A DNA stretch of 6,440 nt, taken from an uncultured Bacilli bacterium. Lineage in GTDB: Bacteria > Bacillota_I > Bacilli_A > RF39 > UBA660. The number at the start of each line of letters is the position of its first letter. Positions within the stretch are counted from its first letter, which is position 1. Location: NCBI GenBank assembly GCA_947631135.1, contig CANRKE010000067.1:1-6440 (forward strand). The letters run 5' to 3'. The notes under the pieces are model-generated. The model worked only from the letters and a program-made list of their open reading frames with translations, did not search any database and had not been told where the DNA came from. Position numbers and translations under genes: made by a program. This document shows positions 1-6,032 of the stretch, in pieces.

Positions 1-163
1 TTCGGTGACTCATTTTGTCATGCACTACTAAAAAAACTTGTTTTTTTTGAGTTATTATTTAAATAAATAACATATTTTGCCGAAAAGAAAAGCCTATTTT
101 CAATAAAAATTAAACTTTTTTTATCTCATTAACTGTCAAACTCGGGATTGTACTAGTAAATAA
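1..163. other. Left edge, no supportable gene
   Basis: No start codon with a ribosome binding site leads into a long frame here. Plus frame 1 is open from the window edge to a TAA at 64-66 and encodes about 21 residues beginning FGDSFCHALLKK; it could be the tail of a gene lying to the left, but nothing in it is recognisable. Positions 30-48 are seven A, then CTTG, then eight T. They could form an A:U-only hairpin, too weak to call a terminator. The rest is AT-rich sequence with stops in all frames. Confidence 0.4.
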
Positions 164-388
164 ATGATTTGTAACTTCACCAGGTTACTAATCAGTATTA
201 TACGTGTTATAATAAACTTTGGAGTAGAAAAAATAAATGACTTTAAATTAGATAATATAACTAGAAAAGAAATAATTGATGGTGTTACAGTTGTCTATAA
301 ACGAAATAAAATGGTTGAAATTATGTTTCAAATGAAAACAGATTTTATTCCAATTACGATTCAATTAAAGAAGCAAATAAAGCAATAG
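164..388 (+). pseudogene. Possible remnant of a serine recombinase C-terminus
   Basis: The open frame encodes 74 residues. From about residue 23 it reads KINDFKLDNITRKEIIDGV followed by VVYKRNKMVEIMFQMKTDF. This resembles the extreme C-terminus of large serine recombinases, where a short helix of the type LTREIID is followed by a 'VYxxxxIEIxF' beta-strand ending. The first 22 residues have a different character. The ATG at 164 has no ribosome binding site, so it is probably not a genuine start. No resolvase catalytic domain lies upstream in any frame, so if the resemblance is real this is a decayed stub without activity. The family call rests on recalled sequence patterns, not on a search, and an unrelated small protein remains possible. 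Confidence 0.25.
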
Positions 389-452
389 TAAAACTTTCGA
401 AAAAATGAATTACTGCTGTAATTGGACCAAAAGCTCCTTGGAGTGGTAATAA

Positions 453-566
453 TGGAAAACAGATTCAAAATCGTTAAAAAATGTGATTATAGATGATGAA
501 AAAATTGATATTTCTGATAATATGAAGTTGAAACAAGTAAGAAAAAAGAGGTCGTATTATAAATAA
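453..566 (+). pseudogene. Short decayed coding fragment, unrecognised
   Basis: Positions 453-566 are open in one frame without a proper start and encode about 37 residues, including VIIDDEKIDISDNMKLKQ and the basic tail VRKKRSYYK before TAA. The amino-acid mix looks protein-like. An overlapping frame has an ATG at 452 with GGAG at 439-442 (nine bases upstream), but it stops after 14 codons (MENRFKIVKKCDYR). A gene start in one frame and a body in the neighbouring frame would fit a gene broken by a small indel. The fragment ends inside the palindrome at 551-606. I do not recognise the family. Confidence 0.2.
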
Positions 567-606
567 TATTGTGAGAAAAATTCACTGACACTATTTATAA
601 TACAAC
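551..606. repeat. 56-base palindrome with 15-base terminal inverted repeats
   Basis: The left arm GTCGTATTATAAATA (551-565) is the reverse complement of TATTTATAATACAAC (592-606) except for one mismatch (C553 against A604). Twelve of the pairs (554-565 with 592-603) are perfect and contiguous. Inside the arms, GTGA (571-574) and TCAC (582-585) pair again around a seven-base loop. Read inward from each end, both arms continue after a 5-6 base gap into GTGA. That is what an imperfect mobile-element terminal repeat pair would look like. No clear target-site duplication flanks it and no U-tract follows directly. It may be a tiny non-autonomous element, a collapsed insertion-sequence remnant, or a structured leader or operator for the acetyltransferase downstream. 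Confidence 0.55.
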
Positions 607-673
607 CCAATATGATATTAAATTTTTTTGACAATTATTTGACAGAAAAGATGTTTTTATATTTAGAAAAATA

Positions 674-701
674 TTGATATTTTTCGCATTTTTGCTAAAA
701 T
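674..701 (+). promoter_or_regulatory. Probable promoter of the acetyltransferase gene
   Basis: TTGATA (674-679) is followed after 16 bases by TAAAAT (696-701), with TG at 693-694 one base before it, giving an extended -10. Transcription would start near 708, just ahead of the AAGGAG ribosome binding site (711-716). Upstream, TTTGACA occurs twice (627-633 and 638-644), 11 bases apart. Each contains a perfect TTGACA -35 hexamer, but the best -10 for them is poor (TTTAGA, 662-667, 17 bases after the second). They may be an alternative promoter or a repeated operator. Confidence 0.45.
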
Positions 702-724
702 AATATTAGAAAGGAGACGATGAT

Positions 725-1207
725 ATGAATAGTAATTTAACTATAAAATGTATAAAATCAAGTGATAATGATTTTTATGATATTTGTAATTATTGTGAAA
801 AAAATATAAATAGAGAAAATTTAAATATTAATGGAGGAGTATTAGAAAACTATGATATTACTTATCAATCTATAATGCTATTTGTAACTTATTTTAATCA
901 AACTCCAATAGCTTATGCATCGATAAAAATTAAAAAAGAAGGAGAATATTATATCTCCCAAATTGCTATAAAAAATGAATATAAGAGAATCGGTATCGGA
1001 CGAGCTATGGTAAAAATGATAATTAAAAAAGCGGAAGAAGATAACATGAATTTAAGAACCCATGTAAGGTATTGGAATAAACCATCGTTAGAACTTTTCC
1101 ATTCATTAGGATTTGATCAATCTGATACATTAACCAAAAGAGGAAGTTATACTTTTAAATTAAAAATTTTAAATTTAGATAATAATCATACCAAAATTAA
1201 AAGATAA
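725..1207 (+). CDS. GNAT-family N-acetyltransferase
   Basis: The gene encodes a 160-residue cytoplasmic protein expected to transfer an acetyl group from acetyl-CoA to an amine; the acceptor cannot be told from sequence. The GNAT core is visible. The beta4 strand YISQIAI (residues 76-82) leads into the acetyl-CoA pyrophosphate-binding motif A, YKRIGIGRAM (86-95, of the R-x-x-G-x-G/A type), then a long helix. Motif B follows as NKPSLELFHSLGF (118-130), the usual 'N..a..lYeklGF' strand-helix-strand. The length is normal for a single-domain GNAT, with a short polar C-terminal tail (about 148-160). The ATG at 725 has AAGGAG at 711-716, eight bases away. An overlapping ATG at 720 is closed by TGA two codons later. 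The gene stands alone between stretches of apparently decayed genes and looks intact. Protein-N-acetylation (RimI-like) and small-molecule acetylation are both possible. Confidence 0.85.
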   Translation: MNSNLTIKCIKSSDNDFYDICNYCEKNINRENLNINGGVLENYDITYQSIMLFVTYFNQTPIAYASIKIKKEGEYYISQIAIKNEYKRIGIGRAMVKMIIKKAEEDNMNLRTHVRYWNKPSLELFHSLGFDQSDTLTKRGSYTFKLKILNLDNNHTKIKR

Positions 1208-1251
1208 TTAAATTTTTTTATCAGATGATTATAAAATAAGTAGCAAAATAA

Positions 1252-1490
1252 TCTAAAATATTCCCAACTCACTTTGATGATGATAGTGAATAATTGAATA
1301 AAATCAAAAATTTAAAAAGTGTATGTTTGTCTACGATTACTTTTAATTGGATTACTGATATAAGTAACATTATGGCGACTACTCCTGATGCATTTTTACA
1401 AAGGAAGCAATTGTTAGATTAGTAACAATTTGGTACGAAAATATAATTTCATTAGCAAATAATAATCCTCGAAATATTATAATTAAATAA
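1252..1490 (+). pseudogene. Frameshifted decayed gene, unrecognised
   Basis: Two neighbouring frames appear to join into one protein. In the first, 1252-1422 reads SKIFPTHFDDDSE, a TAA stop (1291-1293), then LNKIKNLKSVCLSTITFNW and DISNIMATTPDAF before ending at TAG 1420-1422. In the frame starting near 1398, translation continues as TKEAIVRLVTIWYENIISLA and NNNPRNIIIK to TAA 1488-1490. The switch falls at the T-run in 1393-1397, a typical place for an indel. Both segments have protein-like composition, which untranslated sequence this AT-rich rarely shows. I cannot name the family. There is no ribosome binding site for any start, and with one in-frame stop and one frameshift it is very probably inactive. 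Confidence 0.35.
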
Positions 1491-1502
1491 TTTTATAGTA
1501 AA

Positions 1503-1565
1503 ATGGTAGAAAATAAGATTAATTTTTTTAAAATAATTTATAAAAGTTTTACTAGCAAAAGTTAG
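1503..1565 (+). other. 20-codon open frame, possible gene-start remnant
   Basis: ATG 1503 to TAG 1563-1565 encodes MVENKINFFKIIYKSFTSKS. The pattern is like the cytoplasmic N-terminus of small membrane proteins, but no ribosome binding site precedes it and no membrane segment follows. It could equally be chance. It is recorded because the surrounding 680 bases seem to consist of such fragments. Confidence 0.12.
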
Positions 1566-1585
1566 ATAGATATTTTTATTTGTAG

Positions 1586-1675
1586 CTAAATAAACATTGA
1601 TATTAGGAGTTCTTTATTTATTTCTATTTCTTTCAATATTTGATTTAATGCCAATTTCTTTTCATGTATATCCAT
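1586..1675 (-). CDS. Small minus-strand ORF, 29 residues, unrecognised
   Basis: On the minus strand, ATG at 1675-1673 runs to TAG at 1588-1586 and encodes MDIHEKKLALNQILKEI, then EINKELLISMFI, a charged and probably all-helical peptide. A strong GAAAGGAG lies at plus 1696-1689, 13 bases before the ATG, which is slightly long but workable. That ribosome binding site sits in the loop of a 9-bp hairpin (1680-1712). The frame may be a genuine small protein or the first codons of a longer gene broken by a stop; the sequence beyond the stop closes again after seven codons. I do not recognise a family. It is the only minus-strand candidate in the window with a ribosome binding site. Confidence 0.3.
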   Translation of the reverse strand: MDIHEKKLALNQILKEIEINKELLISMFI

Positions 1676-1679
1676 AATA

Positions 1680-1712
1680 AAACTGATACTCCTTTCTTTT
1701 GAATATCAGTTT
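1680..1712 (-). promoter_or_regulatory. Hairpin presenting a minus-strand ribosome binding site
   Basis: AAACTGATA (1680-1688) and TATCAGTTT (1704-1712) are perfect 9-base inverted repeats around a 15-base loop. The outer TAATA/TATTA can extend the stem past one bulged base (A1713). On the minus strand the loop contains GAAAGGAG, and the small ORF starts 13 bases later, so the hairpin would hold the ribosome binding site exposed and shorten its effective distance to the ATG. As a plus-strand terminator it lacks a proper U-tract. Confidence 0.4.
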
Positions 1713-1775
1713 ATATTATTTCTATTGAAATTACCATTCCCTTTTTTTACTTGTCTATTCTATTGGGTACACTTC

Positions 1776-1805
1776 ATGCTAAATATTTTCATTAGCATCT
1801 TTTTT
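1776..1805 (+). terminator. Rho-independent terminator
   Basis: ATGCTAA (1776-1782) and TTAGCAT (1792-1798) form a perfect 7-bp stem with a nine-base loop, followed by C and six T (1800-1805). The T-run is on the plus strand only. It would stop transcripts coming from the acetyltransferase side and insulate the promoter of the downstream operon. Confidence 0.6.
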
Positions 1806-1835
1806 ATATAAATTTTTATTTAATGTTAAGAATAT

Positions 1836-1864
1836 ATTATTTTTTGATGTGAATGTGTTATAAT
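1836..1864 (+). promoter_or_regulatory. Extended -10 promoter of the SDR-prfB-YitT operon
   Basis: TATAAT (1859-1864) is a perfect -10, preceded by TG at 1856-1857 with one base between, which is the extended -10 of Gram-positive promoters. The region 16-17 bases upstream (1836-1842) is only T-rich, so the -35 is weak and the extended -10 probably carries recognition. The start would be near 1871, giving a 5' leader of about 27 bases that includes AAGGTGAT (1885-1892), the ribosome binding site for ATG 1898. Confidence 0.6.
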
Positions 1865-1897
1865 TAAGTGAGAAAGAAAAATTTAAGGTGATTTTTT

Positions 1898-2638
1898 ATG
1901 AATAATAAAACAGTATTGGTAACAGGATCAAGTAATGGAATAGGTGCAGAAACAATAAAGGTTTTTGCTAAAAATGGTTATAATGTTATAATAAACTATA
2001 ATAAAAGTAAAGAAAATGCATATAATCTACAAAAATATGTATTAGATAATTATAATGTTGAGTGCATGGTAATTAAAGCAGATGTATCAAAAGAAGAAGA
2101 AGTAAGCGAAATGGTATATCAAATATATAAAAAATTTGGAAGTATCGATGTACTTATAAATAATGCAGGTATTGCTATTGATACACTTTTTGAAGATAAA
2201 ACCGTAGAAAATTTTAGGAATACAATAAACATAAATTTAATTGGAACATTTATAACAAGTAAAATAATTGGACAAGACATGTATAAAAATAAGAATGGAA
2301 TAATAATAAATATTTCGTCAACAAATGGAATAGATACATATTATCCAATGAGTTTAGACTATGACGCTTCAAAAGCAGGTGTTATTTCTTTAACACATAA
2401 TCTTGCAGTACAATTTAAGCCATATGTAAGAGTTAATTGTGTTGCTCCAGGATGGGTAGAAACTGAGATGACTAAAAACCTAGATGAAGAATTTATTAAT
2501 AAAGAAAATGAAAAAATATGTTTAAATAGATTTGCAAAACCAATTGAAATTGCTAAAGTAATATATTTTTTAGCAAGTGATGATGCATGTTATATAAATA
2601 ATGAAATAATAAGGGTTGATGGAGGTTCGATGTCATGA
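1898..2638 (+). CDS. SDR-family oxidoreductase, FabG-like
   Basis: The gene encodes a 246-residue classical short-chain dehydrogenase/reductase. These cytoplasmic NAD(P)-dependent enzymes reduce ketones or oxidise alcohols. The Rossmann motif TGSSNGIG is at residues 9-16, NNAG at 88-91, the active-site Asn in NINL (N113), catalytic Ser in INISS (S141), and Y155 with K159 in YDASK, so the tetrad is complete. The PG-x-V-x-T segment lies at 184-189 and the C-terminal VDGG at 240-243. The length fits 3-oxoacyl-ACP reductases, but no other fatty-acid gene is nearby, so the substrate is open; the EF-P aminopentanone reductase type is another SDR subgroup found in Bacillota. It is first in the operon, with AAGGTGAT seven bases before ATG. 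Its last codons, encoding DGG, contain the GGAGG (2621-2625) that serves the next gene, whose ATG overlaps its TGA stop as ATGA. Confidence 0.85.
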   Translation: MNNKTVLVTGSSNGIGAETIKVFAKNGYNVIINYNKSKENAYNLQKYVLDNYNVECMVIKADVSKEEEVSEMVYQIYKKFGSIDVLINNAGIAIDTLFEDKTVENFRNTININLIGTFITSKIIGQDMYKNKNGIIINISSTNGIDTYYPMSLDYDASKAGVISLTHNLAVQFKPYVRVNCVAPGWVETEMTKNLDEEFINKENEKICLNRFAKPIEIAKVIYFLASDDACYINNEIIRVDGGSMS

Positions 2639-3876
2639 TAACTATAAATAAAAGATTAGAATTACTATTAAATGAATCTAAAAATGAATTAAAAAATTAT
2701 TTTGATGATATAGACAATTTATGTATGAAAAATAGTTTAAAAGTTATTAATGCATTTAAAAATAATAAAATAAGTGAAGCACATTTAAATGGAACTACTG
2801 GCTATGGATATAATGATATGGGTAGGGATACTATAGAAAAAGTATTTAGTGAAGTATTAGATAGTGAAGATAGTTTAGTAAGAACACAGTTTATTTCTGG
2901 ATCACATGCATTAAATGTTTGCTTATTTGCCCTTTTAAGACCAGGTGATACCCTTCTTAGTATAACTGGATTACCATATGATACATTACATGAAGTAATA
3001 GGAATAAAAGATAATGATAGTTCATTAAAATCTTTTGGTATAAATTATGATCAGATAGATTTAGTTGACAATGATTTTAATTATGATAAAATAAAAGATG
3101 TAATAACAAATAAAAAAATAAAAGTAATTGAAATTCAAAGATCTAGAGGATATTCAACAAGAGAAAGTATTACAATAGACAAACTTTCTAAAGTTATTAA
3201 ATTTATTAAAAACATTAATGAAGAAATAATTATAATGGTCGATAATTGTTATTGTGAATTTGTTGAGGATTTAACACCTACAAGTGTTGGAGCAGACATA
3301 ATGGTCGGTTCATTGATAAAAAATTTAGGTGGTGGTATCGCACAAAATGGTGCATATATTTCTGGTAAGAAAGATCTTGTTGAACTATGTGCACAAAGAC
3401 TAACATTGCCTGGTGAAGGTAGAGATGTTGGACCATCATTCGATTCAAATAAACAAATATTAGAAGGTATATATATGGCACCAAGTGTAGTTGCATCTGC
3501 ACTTAAAACATCATTACTAACACGTTTTTTACTTGAAAAATTAGGTTATGAAGTTAGTCCTAAATATACTGATAAATCAGCAGATATAGTTTGTGCGATT
3601 AAATTTAATAATCAAGATAAATTAATAAAATATGTCCAAGGAATACAAGAGTATTCTGCAATTGATTCACATGTTATGCCTATACCATTTGATATGCCTG
3701 GGTATGATGATAAAGTAATAATGGCTTCTGGAAGCTTTACTCAAGGTTCATCTATTGAAATATCCTGCGATGGTCCAATAAGAAAACCATATGTTGCATA
3801 TCAACAAGGGGGATTAACATACGAGTATGGAAAGATAGCTGTATTAAATGCTATTAATAAAATAATGGAGGAATAA
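2635..3876 (+). CDS. Methionine gamma-lyase/aluminium-resistance family PLP enzyme
   Basis: The gene encodes 413 residues of the family annotated 'methionine gamma-lyase family' or 'aluminium resistance protein' (Met_gamma_lyase family, B. subtilis YnbB-like), a fold-type I PLP enzyme of the Cys/Met metabolism class. Family landmarks occur in order: GTTGYGYNDMGRDT (53-66), QFISGSHAL (85-93), LRPGDTLLSITGLPYDTLHE (101-120), EIQRSRGY (166-173), VDNCYCEFVE (202-211) with D203 expected to contact the PLP ring nitrogen, GSLIKNLGGG (225-234) with K229 as the likely Schiff-base lysine, and near the end MASGSFTQGSSIE (363-375), DGPIRKPY (379-386) and QGGLTYE (391-397). The length is normal and no key residue is missing. 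The true substrate of this family is poorly defined; C-S lyase activity is inferred from the fold. Translation is probably coupled to the SDR gene through the ATGA overlap, with GGAGG nine bases upstream. Confidence 0.88.
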   Translation: MITINKRLELLLNESKNELKNYFDDIDNLCMKNSLKVINAFKNNKISEAHLNGTTGYGYNDMGRDTIEKVFSEVLDSEDSLVRTQFISGSHALNVCLFALLRPGDTLLSITGLPYDTLHEVIGIKDNDSSLKSFGINYDQIDLVDNDFNYDKIKDVITNKKIKVIEIQRSRGYSTRESITIDKLSKVIKFIKNINEEIIIMVDNCYCEFVEDLTPTSVGADIMVGSLIKNLGGGIAQNGAYISGKKDLVELCAQRLTLPGEGRDVGPSFDSNKQILEGIYMAPSVVASALKTSLLTRFLLEKLGYEVSPKYTDKSADIVCAIKFNNQDKLIKYVQGIQEYSAIDSHVMPIPFDMPGYDDKVIMASGSFTQGSSIEISCDGPIRKPYVAYQQGGLTYEYGKIAVLNAINKIMEE

Positions 3877-3878
3877 AA

Positions 3879-4974
3879 ATGATTGAAAAAAATGAACTTA
3901 AAAAAAATTTGGAATTATATAGGGATAAAATAGATAATTTATGGAGGTCTCTTTGACATAGATAGTGAAAAAAACAAAATTGATGCACTAGAACAAAAAA
4001 CTTTAGAAAAAGATTTTTGGAATGATAAAAAGAAAAGTGAAGAAATAATAAATCAATTAAATGATATTAAAAATAAAGTTGATAATATAGATAAAATAAG
4101 AAAGAATATTAATGAAAATTTAGAATTACTTGATATATCAGATGATGATAACGAATTGTTAAATAGTATTTATGATGAATATATAACAATTAAAGAAACA
4201 TATAAAAATTTTGAGTTACTAACACTTTTAAATAAAGAATATGATAATAATAATTGTATCTTAGAAATACATTCTGGAGCAGGTGGTACTGAATCATGTG
4301 ATTGGGCAAATATGTTATATAGAATGTATACTAAATATTGTGAAAGACATAATTTTAAAATTGAAGTAATTGATATTAATCAAGGATTAGAAGCTGGTAT
4401 TAAAAGTGTAAGTATTTTAGTTAAAGGTAAAAATGCATATGGGTATTTAAAAAGTGAAAAAGGAGTACATAGATTAGTTAGAATTTCACCATTTGATTCA
4501 AATAAAAGAAGACATACTTCATTTGCATCTGTAATAGTAACTCCTGAAATAAATGATAATACAGATATAGTTATTAATGATAGTGATGTTAGAATAGATG
4601 TATATAGGAGTAGTGGTTGTGGTGGACAAGGAGTTAATACAACAGATTCAGCAGTAAGAATTACACACATTAAAACTGGTATTGTTGTAACTTGTCAAAA
4701 TGAAAGAAGCCAAATAAAAAATAAAGAACTTGCTTTTACTGTATTAAAAAGTAAATTAAAATTATTAGAAATAGAAGAAAAAGAAAATAATTTAAAGAAA
4801 ATAAAAGGTGAAGTAATGGCAAATGAGTTTGGTTCTCAAATAAGAAGTTATGTTATGCATCCATATTCATTAGTTAAAGATCATAGAACAAACTATGAAA
4901 CAAGTAATGTAGATAAAGTAATGAATGGATTTATAGATGAATTTATTTATGAATATTTAAGAAGTGAGGTATAG
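3879..4974 (+). CDS. prfB: Peptide chain release factor 2 (programmed +1 frameshift)
   Basis: RF2 reads UAA and UGA stop codons and triggers peptide release on the ribosome. The gene is split. Codons 1-25 run from ATG 3879 to CTT 3951-3953, followed by in-frame TGA. Skipping T3954 puts GAC 3955-3957 in frame, and the second part runs to TAG 4972-4974, for 364 residues in all, almost exactly the E. coli length of 365. Joined at RSL|DIDSEKNKIDALE, the N-terminal helical domain is continuous and includes the family's DFW motif. The stop-reading tripeptide SPF is at 203-205. The catalytic loop is GCGGQGVN (246-253), with GGQ at 248-250. QNERSQIKNK and the final HPYSLVKDHRT segment are typical. 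The usual SGAGGQH is SGCGGQG here, while GGQ itself is intact. GGAGG at 3868-3872, inside the end of the previous gene, lies six bases before the ATG. A separate start at ATG 4156 would lack domain 1, so it should not be used. Confidence 0.95.
3943..3957 (+). promoter_or_regulatory. prfB programmed +1 frameshift site
   Basis: GGAGG (3943-3947), TCT, CTT (3951-3953), TGA (3954-3956) and C form the classical RF2 recoding signal: an internal Shine-Dalgarno-like element three bases before the slippery CTT, then a weak TGAC stop context. When RF2 is scarce, the ribosome pauses at UGA, tRNA-Leu slips from CUU to UUU, and synthesis continues from GAC. When RF2 is plentiful, a 25-residue peptide is released. 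The site is therefore negative feedback on RF2 level. It also means this organism treats UGA as stop. Confidence 0.95.
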
Positions 4975-4980
4975 AAGTTT

Positions 4981-5877
4981 ATGTTTTTATTTAAAAAAAG
5001 AAGTAATGAAAATATTTTAAAAACGATTTATTCAAAAACAAAATTAAGAAGATATACTGAGTTTTTATTGGGTATATTTATAGTAGCTCTATCTTATAAT
5101 GTACTTATTTTACCAAATAATATAGTATATGGTATTGGTGGTGTTGGTGTTATATTTAAAAGATTATTTAATCTTGATCCTGCTCTTACAATATTAATTG
5201 GTGATGCAATATTAATTATTTTAAGCTTTTTTACACTCGGTTTTGATGATACAAAAAATACTTTAGTTGGATCAATAATGTATCCACTAATGATTAAATT
5301 AACCGTACCAATTGCAAATATAATACATATAGATACTACTGATTTCTTGTTGCTTACAATTTTTGGTGCAGTATGTACAGGATTTGGGTTGGGTCTAATA
5401 TTTAAATCTGGGTTTACAACAGGTGGTACTGATATATTAAATCAAATATTTGCTAAAATATTTAAGACTTCAATGGGATCAGCTATGATATTTACTGATG
5501 GTGTAATTATATTAAGTGGTGTATTTATATTTGGTGCATCAACAGTAATGTATTCTTTAATTGCTCTATATATAATAAGTATATTAACTGATAAAGTTGT
5601 AATAGGTATATCAAGAAATAAAGCTTTCTATATAGTTACAGAAAAGCCATCTGAAATAAGAGAGTTTATTTTACAAAATATAAGTCATGGTGTAACTTTG
5701 CTAGATGCAAGAGGAGGATATACTAATGATAAAGAAAAAATGTTATTATGTGTAATTCCAACTAGTATGTATTTTAAACTTAAAGAAGGTATTGAATATA
5801 TTGATAAAAAAGCATTCTTTGTAGTAACTGATGCATATGAAACAAGAGGTGGAAGTGTTACTGAAAAAATTAGTTAA
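4981..5877 (+). CDS. YitT-family membrane protein with DUF2179 domain
   Basis: The 298-residue protein has the YitT architecture: an N-terminal hydrophobic domain and a soluble C-terminal domain. Hydrophobic segments lie near residues 27-43, 50-85 (probably two), 97-115, 122-141, 168-186 and 190-207. The family signature is clear in LPNNIVYGIGGVGVI (44-58) and GLGLIFKSGFTTGGTDIL (136-153). The C-terminal DUF2179 domain (about 215-290) contains HGVTLLDARGGYT (236-248), KMLLCVI (253-259) and FVVTDAYETRGG (280-291). Family length is about 280-300, so it is complete. The molecular function is not established; the family is usually described as integral membrane, with a fold-like cytoplasmic sensor domain, and Bacillota often carry several paralogues. 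ATG 4981 is six bases after the prfB stop, with GAGGT (4966-4970) inside prfB as ribosome binding site. It is last in the operon, with no strong terminator directly after. Confidence 0.88.
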   Translation: MFLFKKRSNENILKTIYSKTKLRRYTEFLLGIFIVALSYNVLILPNNIVYGIGGVGVIFKRLFNLDPALTILIGDAILIILSFFTLGFDDTKNTLVGSIMYPLMIKLTVPIANIIHIDTTDFLLLTIFGAVCTGFGLGLIFKSGFTTGGTDILNQIFAKIFKTSMGSAMIFTDGVIILSGVFIFGASTVMYSLIALYIISILTDKVVIGISRNKAFYIVTEKPSEIREFILQNISHGVTLLDARGGYTNDKEKMLLCVIPTSMYFKLKEGIEYIDKKAFFVVTDAYETRGGSVTEKIS

Positions 5878-6032
5878 TAATATAAATTATAAATTATTAT
5901 AATATTAGAAGTCATGACGTTTTTAACTTGTATGTAAAGGAAGATGAAAAAATACAACAATTAGAAAAGCAATTGTCTTTTAAATAATAAAATATTTATT
6001 AATAAAAAAATTGTAAATTTAAATAATACATA
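5878..6032. other. Intergenic region with a possible coding remnant
   Basis: No complete gene is seen. One plus frame without a start codon is open from about 5904 to TAA 5985-5987 and encodes IRSHDVFNLYVKEDEKI followed by QQLEKQLSFK. Its heptad-like Leu/Lys pattern would fit a coiled-coil end, so it may be the last remnant of a lost gene, or it may be chance. TAATAAT (5875-5881) and ATTATTA (5893-5899) form an AT-only inverted repeat without a following T-run, too weak to be the operon's terminator. The remainder is featureless AT-rich sequence. Confidence 0.3.

Noticed and set aside
171..188. GTAAC/GTTAC small hairpin
   Set aside because: Only five base pairs, with no T-run or adjacent gene start to give it a role.
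196..214. TATTATA/TATAATA inverted repeat with TGTTATAAT, promoter-like
   Set aside because: The extended -10 is good in form, but the -35 region (TTACTA, 185-190) is weak and no intact gene follows; such AT motifs arise by chance here.
1183..1232. ATAATCAT/ATGATTAT inverted repeat spanning the end of the acetyltransferase gene
   Set aside because: The arms are eight bases of AT-rich sequence separated by about 40 bases, without a T-run after them; not a convincing terminator.
3278..3502. Minus-strand open frame of 74 codons
   Set aside because: It lies wholly inside the PLP-enzyme gene, antisense to its most conserved active-site region, has no ribosome binding site, and its composition is what antisense of an AT-rich gene gives.
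4380..4670. Minus-strand open frame of 96 codons
   Set aside because: It is antisense to the SPF-to-GGQ region of prfB, whose protein conservation fully explains the sequence; no ribosome binding site or family is visible.
4156..4974. Separate 272-residue gene starting at ATG 4156
   Set aside because: This is the C-terminal part of prfB. The frame is open back to the frameshift site at 3954, and no ribosome binding site precedes 4156.
5875..5899. TAATAAT/ATTATTA hairpin as terminator of the operon
   Set aside because: The stem is made only of A and T and is not followed by a T-run, so it would not terminate efficiently.
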